NCBI GenBank assembly: GCA_012513435.1
Contig: JAAZCE010000009.1
Location: 16,556 to 80,555 of the forward strand
Direction of reading: 5' to 3'
Length of the DNA: 64,000 bases
Source: Clostridiales bacterium
GTDB taxonomy: Bacteria; Bacillota; Clostridia; Peptostreptococcales; Anaerovoracaceae
Each line of letters opens with the position of its first letter. Within the stretch, counting starts at the first letter, position 1. A program made the position numbers and the translations under genes. Below are positions 8,401-15,779 of this stretch, piece by piece. Below the pieces are notes generated by a model. It had not been told where the DNA came from, made no database searches, and saw only the letters and a list, made by a program, of their open reading frames with translations.

Positions 8401-9263
8401 AGAAAGTCCTTTTTTGTAAATGCCATACCTGCACAACCACTGCCGGTATATATGCCTATTACGGGACCGACAGCTTGGATGCCGATGGACGCATTAGGTG
8501 CGAAGCCTAGTATCTGTTTTTTTATTTCTTCTGCCCGTTCAGGTGCAGAGGCATGGAAAACGGTTATAGGATAGTGAAAATCCGTTTCATTTTTCGCTAT
8601 TTTCATAAGCTGACCGATGCCGTCTAAGAAGTTTTTGGCTAAGCCGAAGTCTCTTACAAGACCGTCTGAGAACCTGAGCATAGGCTTGATTCCCAAAGCG
8701 TCAGCTGTCAAGGCTTTGATTGCACCTACTCGGCCGCCCTTACGGGCATTCTTTAGGGATTCCAGTACGAAATAGACTCCCATTCGGTTTTGCAGTTTGT
8801 CAAGCTGAGAAATAATCTGTTCCGCGGAAAGACCTTGGTCGGCGAGGCGTGATGCCTGTCGAACCAGCTGGGCCATACCGTGAGAGCATTGCTTCGTATC
8901 GTAAACATAAATCGGCACAGAAAAACCGCGACGCTCTATCATTTTGGATGCCGATAGAGCTGCAGAATAACACGCCGACATTTTGGAAGTTATCATCAGG
9001 CAAAGTATTTCTTCGGAGTTTTCGCCGACCTTCCGAAATGCGTTCATAAAATCCGCCGTAGTGGGACGCGAACTTGTAGGTAACTGAGAGGCTTGTTCCA
9101 GTTTATCATAAAACTCCTCTGCAGTGATATCGAACATGTTTCTGTATTCTTCGTTGCCAAATAAGATTCGGTCTGGTATTACTGATATATTCAGCGATTC
9201 AGCTTCTTTAAGGGGCATGTCGCAGCCAGTGTGCGTAATCAAGCCTGTTTTCCTTTGATTCAT
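8397..9263 (-). CDS. DegV/FakB-family fatty-acid-binding protein
   Basis: I choose the ATG at 9263, preceded by AAAGGGG, rather than an upstream in-frame ATG; this gives 288 residues. Family signs are an N-terminal DegV strand followed by LPTSSRPTTADF and the ESLKNARKGGRVGA segment. FakB proteins present a fatty acid to the kinase FakA for phosphorylation and use in phospholipid synthesis. A FakA-like gene is divergently transcribed 180 bases away and a fatty acid synthesis cluster lies 6 kb downstream. It heads the minus-strand operon running to 3734. Confidence 0.87.
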   Translation of the reverse strand: MNQRKTGLITHTGCDMPLKEAESLNISVIPDRILFGNEEYRNMFDITAEEFYDKLEQASQLPTSSRPTTADFMNAFRKVGENSEEILCLMITSKMSACYSAALSASKMIERRGFSVPIYVYDTKQCSHGMAQLVRQASRLADQGLSAEQIISQLDKLQNRMGVYFVLESLKNARKGGRVGAIKALTADALGIKPMLRFSDGLVRDFGLAKNFLDGIGQLMKIAKNETDFHYPITVFHASAPERAEEIKKQILGFAPNASIGIQAVGPVIGIYTGSGCAGMAFTKKDFL

Positions 9264-9291
9264 AACATCGGACCCCTTTGTTATCAATAGT

Positions 9292-9320
9292 ATTAAACAA
9301 TGTAATGTGCGAAAATTCAA
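9292..9320 (-). promoter_or_regulatory. Candidate sigma-A promoter for the degV operon
   Basis: Read on the minus strand, TTGAAT (9315-9320) is followed after exactly 17 bases by TTTAAT (9292-9297). The -10 box ends about 28 bases before the chosen degV ATG, leaving a short leader with a good ribosome binding site. Confidence 0.5.
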
Positions 9321-9442
9321 ATTAGCGCGCAACTAATAACATTATATATCAATTTCAGGAGAAATGCAAAGAAATTAAAAAAACTATAGAGGGGTGAAAG
9401 GTTGATATTGCTCAATTTGCCGAAAGTCAGTATAATAAAGAT

Positions 9443-10351
9443 ATGTGTGAATTAATAGGTGCTGAACAGGTGAGAAATGGGCTTCGCTTTGCCCTAAGGA
9501 ACCTGAAAAGCGAAAAGGACAACTTAAATGCATTAAATCTTTATCCGGTTGCTGATAAGGATACGGGAACTAATCTCGTTCATTCCATGAGCCTGACCCT
9601 TGACAATCTGCCCCAGGAGGATTCTGCCTCAGCCGTGTTCAAGGATGTGTCGGACCTTCTGCTTGAGTACGCCTATGGAAGCTCAGGGACTATTTTGAAT
9701 CTTTTCTTTGAAGGCTTTGCAGAAGGCTTGCAGGACAAAGAGTACCTTTCGGGAACAGATTTAGCAAGGGCCTTTGATGCAGGAGTGCAGCGAGCTGTAT
9801 ACGGAGTGGAAAAGCCTGAAAACGGAACTATACTTTCAGTGGGAAGGCAAAGCGCCGAGGCGGGACTTTCCGTTTTGGAGATAACAGAGGATGCCAGCGT
9901 AGTTTGGAAGAGGATTACAGAGGAGGGCCACGCGGCACTGCAGCTTACGCCAACCCAGAACCCGAGGCTTAAGGGAAGTGGCGTAATGGATTCCGGAGCC
10001 TATGGCTTGTGCCTTATACTGGATGGATTTCTTGAAAGTTTTGAGCCGGAGGCCGTAAAAATCCCTTATCCCGATTTGATATTTCCCGATAGCAAAAAAA
10101 ACGGCGAAAGCGGAGGAGCTTTGTACAGATACTGTACGGAGTTTGTGGTCAGGCTGGGAGATATTGCGGCTTTGGAAGAAATCAAAGGTAGTATCGCCGA
10201 GCTGGGCAATTGTTTCCTTTGCGCTTCAAACGGGGATTCCGTCAAAGTCCACATCCATACCAACAAACCTGAAGAGGTTCTAGAACTGGCCAGTAAGATA
10301 GGAAAGCTCCATTCGCAGAAAATTGATGATATGGAGAGGCAGATGCTTTGA
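9443..10351 (+). CDS. Short DAK2-domain (FakA-like) kinase protein
   Basis: The 302-residue protein carries the DAK2/DhaL ATP-binding signature in the form LNLYPVADKDTGTN (about 31-44; the usual form is FPVPDGDTGTN) and ends at VHIHTNKPEEVLELASKIGKL. Full FakA/YloV proteins are about 550 aa and continue into a C-terminal FakB-contacting domain. Here the frame stops where that domain would start, with no disruption visible, so this is either a genuine short form or an old truncation. The ATG at 9443 has no clear Shine-Dalgarno. A TTGCTC-N16-TATAAT promoter (9409-9436) would start transcription almost on the ATG, so a leaderless message is possible. Divergent from degV/fakB, with which it probably acts. 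Confidence 0.75.
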   Translation: MCELIGAEQVRNGLRFALRNLKSEKDNLNALNLYPVADKDTGTNLVHSMSLTLDNLPQEDSASAVFKDVSDLLLEYAYGSSGTILNLFFEGFAEGLQDKEYLSGTDLARAFDAGVQRAVYGVEKPENGTILSVGRQSAEAGLSVLEITEDASVVWKRITEEGHAALQLTPTQNPRLKGSGVMDSGAYGLCLILDGFLESFEPEAVKIPYPDLIFPDSKKNGESGGALYRYCTEFVVRLGDIAALEEIKGSIAELGNCFLCASNGDSVKVHIHTNKPEEVLELASKIGKLHSQKIDDMERQML

Positions 10352-10390
10352 GTGGAAGGAGAAAAAAGTCAACGCAAAAGTCAGCGAAAT

Positions 10391-11290
10391 TTAGCAAACA
10401 TATGTCTTTAAAAAATTAAACACAAGATCTAAATTATCTTTAGTTTCAAATAGAGAGCCACCATGTCCTGCTCCATCAATTAACCTTAAATTAATTTTAC
10501 TGTCTGAGATTTTTTTATTTAGTTTTTGAGCAAAAATAACGGATTGTTGGTATGGAATATTTTTATCTAAGGTTCCATGTTCTATCAAAAATGGGCAAGT
10601 ATTAGGAGTTATATAAACTTCTGGATTACTTTTCTGTACAGTCAAAGGAATTGTCTGTATAGGTGCGCCCATATACAGTGATTCAAAAGAATCAGCAGCA
10701 TTGTGATTTTGACCATCTAATCCGTTAATAACAAACTGTGAATCCATAGTTAAAAAATTTATGGGGCCATAAAAGTCAACAACACAACTAACAAACCAAG
10801 GCACTCTACAGTTATTTAGATTATAATTCACAAAGTTAGTATATTCCCCCGTTGTTCCTGCTAATGATGCTAAATTACCTCCCGATGAAGTCCCCCATAA
10901 TGCGATACGATAAGGATCAATATTATAACTATATGCATTAGCACGAATAAATCTTATCGCTGCGTTAACATCTTGTGGTGCTGCAGGGAATTTCGCCTCT
11001 GGGCTTAATCGATAATTTATTGAAACAACTGCAAATCCTTGTTCTAGTGCAGGTTTTAAAGTAAGCTTTAATTCTATACCTTGTTTATCTCCAAACCTAA
11101 AACCTCCTCCATGAATTAGCATTATGGCAGGATACTGCTGTTTATATTCATTAGGTAAAAATATATCTAATTTTTCAGATTCTGATATATTTGCATATGG
11201 AATATCAAGCCATTTCCTGTCTATATCCGAAAAATCAAAATGTATATTCTGATTCAACTCATTCTCATTACTGTTAACATAATTATCCAT
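10391..11290 (-). CDS. Alpha/beta-hydrolase esterase (BD-FAE/hormone-sensitive lipase-like), AT-rich
   Basis: I take the ATG at 11290, six bases after GGAGG, giving 299 residues. The oxyanion motif HGGG is at 60-63, the nucleophile elbow GTSSGG puts Ser at about 135, Asp is expected in HGTLDKNIP (about 246) and His in GAGHGG (about 278). That is a complete catalytic triad of a carboxylesterase. No signal peptide is evident. The gene and its edges are clearly richer in A+T than both neighbours and prefer A/T third bases, which suggests recent acquisition. Just beyond its start lies a short remnant of a native-composition gene (11396-11497). Substrate unknown. Confidence 0.85.
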   Translation of the reverse strand: MDNYVNSNENELNQNIHFDFSDIDRKWLDIPYANISESEKLDIFLPNEYKQQYPAIMLIHGGGFRFGDKQGIELKLTLKPALEQGFAVVSINYRLSPEAKFPAAPQDVNAAIRFIRANAYSYNIDPYRIALWGTSSGGNLASLAGTTGEYTNFVNYNLNNCRVPWFVSCVVDFYGPINFLTMDSQFVINGLDGQNHNAADSFESLYMGAPIQTIPLTVQKSNPEVYITPNTCPFLIEHGTLDKNIPYQQSVIFAQKLNKKISDSKINLRLIDGAGHGGSLFETKDNLDLVFNFLKTYVC

Positions 11291-11395
11291 TGTCATCCTC
11301 CAATCTATCACAATATTATATGCGGGCAGTATTATTTAGTGCCAATACCTTTGTAATAACTAAAATTTTCCTGTGTTTTAAAATGTTTTACTGAT

Positions 11396-11497
11396 ACGTT
11401 TTCAAAGGAAGGCGCAGAGATACTTAAGCATTGCACAACCTTGGAAGAATACAGCGAATTTATTAGCTGGTACGCCATAAGCAGAGCGCCGGAATGA
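11396..11497 (+). pseudogene. C-terminal remnant of an unidentified gene
   Basis: A plus-strand frame with native codon usage begins where the AT-rich block ends (about 11396). It encodes roughly 33 residues, including LEEYSEFISWYAISRAPE, then TGA at 11495-11497. It has no start codon and no ribosome binding site. It looks like the tail of a gene whose 5' part was replaced when the AT-rich hydrolase arrived. I do not recognise the family. Confidence 0.35.
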
Positions 11498-11524
11498 GCA
11501 ATTAGACGAATAGGAGAACTATAT

Positions 11525-11734
11525 ATGTCAAATATTAAATACGAAATAGTGGAAGAAATTGCGGTGCTTTCGGAGAGTGTAAAGGGCTGGACAAAGGAAT
11601 TGAACCTTGTCAGTTGGAACGATAGGGAGCCCAAGTACGACCTTCGTGAATGGGCTCCTGAGCATGAGAAAATGGGGAAGGGCATAACGCTTACAAAGGA
11701 AGAAATGCAGAAAATAGTGGATGCCATGAAATAG
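11525..11734 (+). CDS. YdbC/PC4-like single-stranded nucleic-acid-binding protein
   Basis: The 69-residue protein matches the bacterial PC4-like (YdbC) family: VLSESVKGWTKELNLVSWN, then KYDLREWAPEHEKMGKGITLTKEE. Members form dimers of the PC4 coactivator fold and bind single-stranded DNA or RNA; their cellular role in Firmicutes is poorly known. The length is typical for the family. AGGAGA (11512-11517) precedes the ATG. It converges with the hemolysin III gene. Confidence 0.82.
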   Translation: MSNIKYEIVEEIAVLSESVKGWTKELNLVSWNDREPKYDLREWAPEHEKMGKGITLTKEEMQKIVDAMK

Positions 11735-11747
11735 CTGTGAAGCGTAC

Positions 11748-12395
11748 CTAAACAAGGTAGCACAGCACCATAAAGTAGTGGCACAGGCTGCCGGCCATAA
11801 TGAATATATGAAAGACCTCATGAAAACCGAACATTTTGCTGATGTTTGGTTTTTTGATTGCGTACATTATTCCGCCGGTGGTATAAAAGAAGCCGCCTGC
11901 TATGAGAAGAATGATTGCTTCTGTTTCAAGAACGCTTAAAGCAGAGAAATCTATAGCGATGAACCAGCCCATAAGTATATAAAGGGTTGTTCCGAGCCAT
12001 CTGGGGGCCTCTATCCAGCATAGCTTCATTACTATTCCGGCAAGGGCAAGGCCCCATATAACAGCAACCAGAACCATATTTTTTGGTTCTGGCAATATGT
12101 TAAAGAGCAATGGAGTGTAGGTACCCGCTATGAGAACGTAAATCATGGAATGGTCCAGCTTGCGGAGCCGCTTAATAGTTTCCGTTGGGGTATTGGAGGA
12201 GTGGTACAGGCTGCTGGCGCCATAAAGTCCCATTAGGGAAATACAGAAGAGCAGACCCATTGCTGCTGATGAATAAAATCCGTTCAAAGCTATTTTGACT
12301 AGAATAGCCAAGGTTCCGATAATGGCAAGAACAAAGCCTATAAAATGAGTGTAGCAACTAAGTGGGTCTCTGGCTTTTAAAAATAGTTTAGGCAT
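11748..12395 (-). CDS. Hemolysin III family (PAQR) membrane protein
   Basis: The 215-residue protein has seven membrane helices and the three PAQR metal-site signatures: SSLYHSSNT near 65-70, KLDHSMIYVLIAGTYTP near 80, and the C-terminal FHEVFHIFIMAGSLCHY. Bacterial members (YqfA, HlyIII) are believed to be zinc-dependent membrane hydrolases related to adiponectin receptors. The hemolysin label is historical and does not prove toxicity. GGGAGAG precedes the ATG. It is a single-gene unit facing ydbC. Confidence 0.88.
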   Translation of the reverse strand: MPKLFLKARDPLSCYTHFIGFVLAIIGTLAILVKIALNGFYSSAAMGLLFCISLMGLYGASSLYHSSNTPTETIKRLRKLDHSMIYVLIAGTYTPLLFNILPEPKNMVLVAVIWGLALAGIVMKLCWIEAPRWLGTTLYILMGWFIAIDFSALSVLETEAIILLIAGGFFYTTGGIMYAIKKPNISKMFGFHEVFHIFIMAGSLCHYFMVLCYLV

Positions 12396-12542
12396 AATAT
12401 TTACTCTCCCTCAGATATCATTGTATTAGCACAAGAATACTATATAAGAAATAAATTAGCAAACGCATTATCAATGCTTTATTTTGGAATTGTAACTTCC
12501 GTGACAATGATGTAGAATTAATTTAAAATAGAGAAGAAATAG

Positions 12543-12578
12543 TAAACAGCCTGATAAGTTGGCCTATTGGGCTGTTTA
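12543..12578 (+). promoter_or_regulatory. Hairpin in the leader of the sigma-54 activator gene
   Basis: A perfect 9-bp inverted repeat (TAAACAGCC / GGCTGTTTA) with an 18-base loop lies just before the ribosome binding site GGGAGG of the activator. There is no T-run, so it is not a standard terminator. It may influence translation or bind a regulator. Confidence 0.3.
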
Positions 12579-12603
12579 TGTCATTAAAAGGGAGGCCTTT
12601 ATC

Positions 12604-13998
12604 GTGAAACCGGAAACTGCCAAAGAGGTACTTGAAATAATTGATTGCATACGTGATGGTATATTTATTACAGATGGTGAGGGAAAAGTCATTTTACTCA
12701 ATAAATCTTCTGAGGCTTTGAGCAAACACAAAAGGGAAGAGTATATGGGGAACTATGTGGATAAAATGATAAATGCCGGCTTCTTCGATGAGAGTGAGGT
12801 CGTTTCCTTGAAATGCATAGAAACGGAAAAGGAGCAGAGCCTTATACAAAAAGGTCTTGATGAAAACCATGAAGTGCTTGTTACAGGTGTCCCTTTTATA
12901 AAAAACGGTAAGGTAGATAAGGTCATAGTTACAGAAAGAGACATTTCCTATCTGAACAAGCTGGAAGAGAAGCTGCGATACAGCCAATATCTCAACCATA
13001 AGTACAAGGAGGAGCTTCAGTATTTTCGTAGCCTTGATTCAGAAGTTACGAAACATGTAGTGTATGAAAGCAGCCAGATGAGAAAGGCGATATATCTGGC
13101 TACGAGGACTGCTGAGCATGATACGACAATATTGCTGCAGGGAGAATCCGGCACGGGCAAGGAGGTGATAGCCAAGCTCATATACAAATCCAGCAAACGA
13201 AAGGACAAGCCCTTCATAAAGATAAACTGCGGAGCCATACCAGAGAACCTTTTGGAGTCAGAGCTTTTTGGCTATGAAAAGGGGGCGTTTACGGGAGCAG
13301 ATAATAATGGAAAGATAGGCCTCTTTGAATTGGCAAACGAAGGGACTCTTTTCCTAGACGAAATAGGCGATTTGGCGCTTCATCTACAGGTAAAGATATT
13401 GAGGGCGGTACAGGAAAAGGAGATAATGAGAGTTGGAGGAAACAGCTATATACCTATAGATGTGCGAATAATCGCGGCTACCAATGCTGACCTGAAGGAA
13501 ATGATAAAGGAAGGAAAGTTCAGAAGCGATTTGTATTACAGATTGAATGTGGTTCCTATAATGATAGACCCTTTGAGAAACAGAAAGGCAGACATACGCC
13601 CCCTCACTGAGATGTTTCTGAAAAACTTCAACAGGAAATACGGAACGGAAAAGAAGATATCTGAAGAGGGCTTGCACTCTCTCACCAAGTATTCCTGGCC
13701 GGGGAATGTAAGAGAACTGGAAAACTTCATAGAGAGGTTGGTAGTAATCTCTGAAGGTGATGTAATAAATGTGAAGCAGATGGTAAGTCAGTTCCCGGAC
13801 CTTGACATAGAATTTCCTGTGCAGGGCAAAAATACTTTCAAGGAAAAGGTCGAAGAGTATGAGAAAAAACTCATAATGTCACAGATGCAGTATTATAATA
13901 GCAGCCAGGAGCTCGCTGACGGATTTGGCATTGACAAGTCTACTTTAACCAGAAAAATGCGTCGATATGACATAGCAAATACATATACGGATAAATAG
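12604..13998 (+). CDS. PAS-type sigma-54-dependent transcriptional activator
   Basis: I choose the GTG at 12604, eight bases after GGGAGG, giving 464 residues. A PAS domain (about 5-115, DGIFITDGEGKVILLNKSSEAL) is followed by a AAA+ domain with Walker A GESGTGKE (about 180), the sigma-54 contact loop GAFTGA (about 226) and LFLDEIGD. A Fis-type HTH ends the protein (SQELADGFGIDKSTLTRKMRRY). Such proteins bind upstream sites and use ATP to open sigma-54 promoters. A textbook -24/-12 promoter lies 120 bases downstream, in front of alanine dehydrogenase, so that gene is the probable target. The PAS ligand, perhaps an amino acid or redox signal, is unknown. Confidence 0.92.
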   Translation: MKPETAKEVLEIIDCIRDGIFITDGEGKVILLNKSSEALSKHKREEYMGNYVDKMINAGFFDESEVVSLKCIETEKEQSLIQKGLDENHEVLVTGVPFIKNGKVDKVIVTERDISYLNKLEEKLRYSQYLNHKYKEELQYFRSLDSEVTKHVVYESSQMRKAIYLATRTAEHDTTILLQGESGTGKEVIAKLIYKSSKRKDKPFIKINCGAIPENLLESELFGYEKGAFTGADNNGKIGLFELANEGTLFLDEIGDLALHLQVKILRAVQEKEIMRVGGNSYIPIDVRIIAATNADLKEMIKEGKFRSDLYYRLNVVPIMIDPLRNRKADIRPLTEMFLKNFNRKYGTEKKISEEGLHSLTKYSWPGNVRELENFIERLVVISEGDVINVKQMVSQFPDLDIEFPVQGKNTFKEKVEEYEKKLIMSQMQYYNSSQELADGFGIDKSTLTRKMRRYDIANTYTDK

Positions 13999-14010
13999 AG
14001 ACTTTGGGGT

Positions 14011-14107
14011 AATATTGCATTTTGGTGCAAATTTACACTGGAATTTTGGGAGACCATTTTGTTGCCAATTATTGAAACGTTGAAGTTCTAAGGTTTTGGG
14101 CAATATA
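14011..14107 (+). promoter_or_regulatory. Candidate upstream activator sites for the sigma-54 promoter
   Basis: The space between the activator gene and the -24 box holds an inverted repeat TTGCA/TGCAA (14015-14030). It also holds several copies of a TTTTGG/TTTTGT-rich element, with TTTTGGTGCAAAT, TTTTGTTGCCAAT and TTTTGGGCAATAT as the clearest. Their position 20-110 bp upstream of the -24 box fits enhancer sites for the adjacent activator. Confidence 0.45.
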
Positions 14108-14121
14108 AGGCCTTTCTTTTT

Positions 14122-14137
14122 TTGGCATTGTTATTGC
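14122..14137 (+). promoter_or_regulatory. Sigma-54 (-24/-12) promoter of ald
   Basis: The sequence TTGGCATTGTTATTGC fits the sigma-54 consensus TGGCAc-N5-TTGCw. GG (14124-14125) and GC (14136-14137) are separated by exactly ten bases. The start codon of ald is 45 bases downstream. Confidence 0.88.
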
Positions 14138-14182
14138 TTTATATATGTGCATAAGAATAATAAAAGAAAGAGAGGTAAGCAA

Positions 14183-15304
14183 ATGATAATAGGAACACCA
14201 AAGGAATTAAAAGAAAACGAAACAAGGGTTGCAATGACTCCAAAATGGGCAAAGAAACTTATTGATGCGGAACATGAGATTTGGATACAGAAGGATGCCG
14301 GACTTAACAGTGGATTCAGCAATGAGGATTACATCAACGCAGGAGCTAACATAGCTGATTCTATCGAAGAGATTTACGAAAGGTCGGAGTTCGTAACAAA
14401 GGTAAAGGAACTTAAGCCATACGAGTACAACTTAATCAGAGAAGACCAAATGGTAATGACGTGGTTCCATCTTGCAGAGGACTATGATAAACCTATGGCA
14501 CAGGCACTCATGGACAGGGAGACCATTGCTCTTTCGATGGAGCTTATAGTATTGAATGACGGTTCACGTCCTACGATGAAGCCTATGAGTGATATAGCAG
14601 GAAGCCTTGCTATGATGGAATCCATAAAATACTGTCAGACCATGAATGGCGGGACAGGTCTGCTCTTAAGAAAGGTTTATGGACTGCCTATTCCGAAAGT
14701 AGTCGTTCTCGGTGGTGGAAGTGCCGGGCTTAATGCCGCACAAGTAGCAGTGGGGCTAGGGCTTAAGGTCAGCATAATCGAGGCCTCATGGAATAGGATA
14801 GATTACCTTAAAGCGATTATTCCTGAAGCGGAAGTTATACTCTTCGAGGAAAAATCCGTTGCGGAACTGCTTGAAGACTGCGATGTATTCATAAACTGCA
14901 TATATCCTTCTCCGGAACCTGGGCATAGGGAACCTATTGTAAAGAGGGAAACCATAAGGAACATGAAAAAGTGTTCATTAATAATGGATATTGCAGGTGC
15001 TGAAATAGTTGAAACGTCCCACTATACTACTCTGGGAGACCCCACGTATACCGAGGAAGACATATTGCATTACTGCGTTCCTAATATGCCTGCACTTTGT
15101 CCGAGAACATCAACCGAGGCGCTTCTCATGATAACTGGACCTTACATCATGAACATTGCAAACAAGGGTCTTAAAAAGGCAGCGGAAGATGATTCTTCAA
15201 TAAAAAGATGTATAAGTACGGTGAAGGGAAATATAGTACATTCTGAAATAGGAATAAACCAGGAGATGCCTTATACCGAATTCAGCTTCGATATGTTGGA
15301 TTAA
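14183..15304 (+). CDS. ald: Alanine dehydrogenase
   Basis: The 373-residue protein reversibly converts L-alanine plus NAD+ to pyruvate, ammonia and NADH. I place the start at the ATG 14183, seven bases after AGAGGT; the N-terminus IGTPKELKENETRVAMTP is the family signature. The Rossmann loop is GGGSAGLNAAQVA (about 175), and DPTYTEEDILHYCVPNMPALCPRTST is the conserved catalytic/substrate segment. Length is typical. It is transcribed from the sigma-54 promoter at 14122, presumably under the PAS activator upstream, which suggests inducible alanine use as a nitrogen or energy source. A terminator follows at 15366. Confidence 0.92.
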   Translation: MIIGTPKELKENETRVAMTPKWAKKLIDAEHEIWIQKDAGLNSGFSNEDYINAGANIADSIEEIYERSEFVTKVKELKPYEYNLIREDQMVMTWFHLAEDYDKPMAQALMDRETIALSMELIVLNDGSRPTMKPMSDIAGSLAMMESIKYCQTMNGGTGLLLRKVYGLPIPKVVVLGGGSAGLNAAQVAVGLGLKVSIIEASWNRIDYLKAIIPEAEVILFEEKSVAELLEDCDVFINCIYPSPEPGHREPIVKRETIRNMKKCSLIMDIAGAEIVETSHYTTLGDPTYTEEDILHYCVPNMPALCPRTSTEALLMITGPYIMNIANKGLKKAAEDDSSIKRCISTVKGNIVHSEIGINQEMPYTEFSFDMLD

Positions 15305-15365
15305 TGTAGCTGTCGGAACTGTAGGCTCTGATTAATCACTATCAGGATATTGCACGGCAAAGGAT

Positions 15366-15394
15366 AAAAAGCTGTCCAGAAGGGCGGTTTTTTT
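15366..15394 (+). terminator. Rho-independent terminator after ald
   Basis: A stem CTGTCC / GGGCGG (two G-U pairs in RNA) with an AGAA loop is flanked by A5 before and T7 after. It separates ald from the fatty acid cluster. Confidence 0.7.
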
Positions 15395-15442
15395 CTTACC
15401 GAGGCACACGCCTAAGAACCGATATTAATACCGAAAAATATA

Positions 15443-15509
15443 TTGACATAGGGGAAAAAGAATGTTAGACTTTCTAATTGTTAGCCGAGCTAACAATTAG
15501 AAAGTCTAA
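15443..15509 (+). promoter_or_regulatory. Promoter of the fatty acid cluster with a 45-bp perfect palindromic operator
   Basis: TTGACA (15443-15448) and TAGACT (15466-15471) are 17 bases apart. From 15465 to 15509 runs a perfect inverted repeat with 21-bp arms around a CGA centre. It is itself made of three smaller palindromes: TTAGActtTCTAA (15465-15477), TTGTTAGC/GCTAACAA (15478-15496) and TTAGAaagTCTAA (15497-15509). The first covers the -10 box. This looks like a multi-site operator. The MarR/FabT-like protein at the end of the cluster is the likely binder, by inference. Confidence 0.75.
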
Positions 15510-15550
15510 TCAAAACTCTAAAATTAAAAAGAAAAAGAGAGGTAAGAAAC

Positions 15551-15778
15551 ATGTTATATGACAAAATCGTGGCTATAGTAGCAGAGCATTTGGACTGTGA
15601 CCCTAAAACAATCACCAGAGAATCTACATTTGAAAAACTGGGAATCGATTCATTGGACGCTGTAGAGCTTGTTATGAAGCTTGAAGAGGAGCTGGACATT
15701 CAGCTTGACTTAGATAGAGATCTTGAAACAATAGATGCGCTGGTTAAGTTTGTAGAAGAAAAAGTCGAGGGTAAATAA
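15551..15778 (+). CDS. acpP: Acyl carrier protein
   Basis: The 75-residue acidic protein has the phosphopantetheine attachment motif GIDSLDAVELV with Ser34 as the modified residue. It carries growing acyl chains as thioesters to all enzymes encoded downstream. AGAGG precedes the ATG. It is the first gene of the fab cluster and the fabK ATG follows its stop by one base. Confidence 0.95.
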   Translation: MLYDKIVAIVAEHLDCDPKTITRESTFEKLGIDSLDAVELVMKLEEELDIQLDLDRDLETIDALVKFVEEKVEGK

Positions 15779-15779
15779 A

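Noticed and set aside
9402..9455. Very short frame starting TTG after GAGGGGTGAAAGG, upstream of the FakA-like ATG.
   Set aside because: Only 17 codons of no clear character; the promoter-like TATAAT inside it suggests it is not transcribed as a leader peptide.
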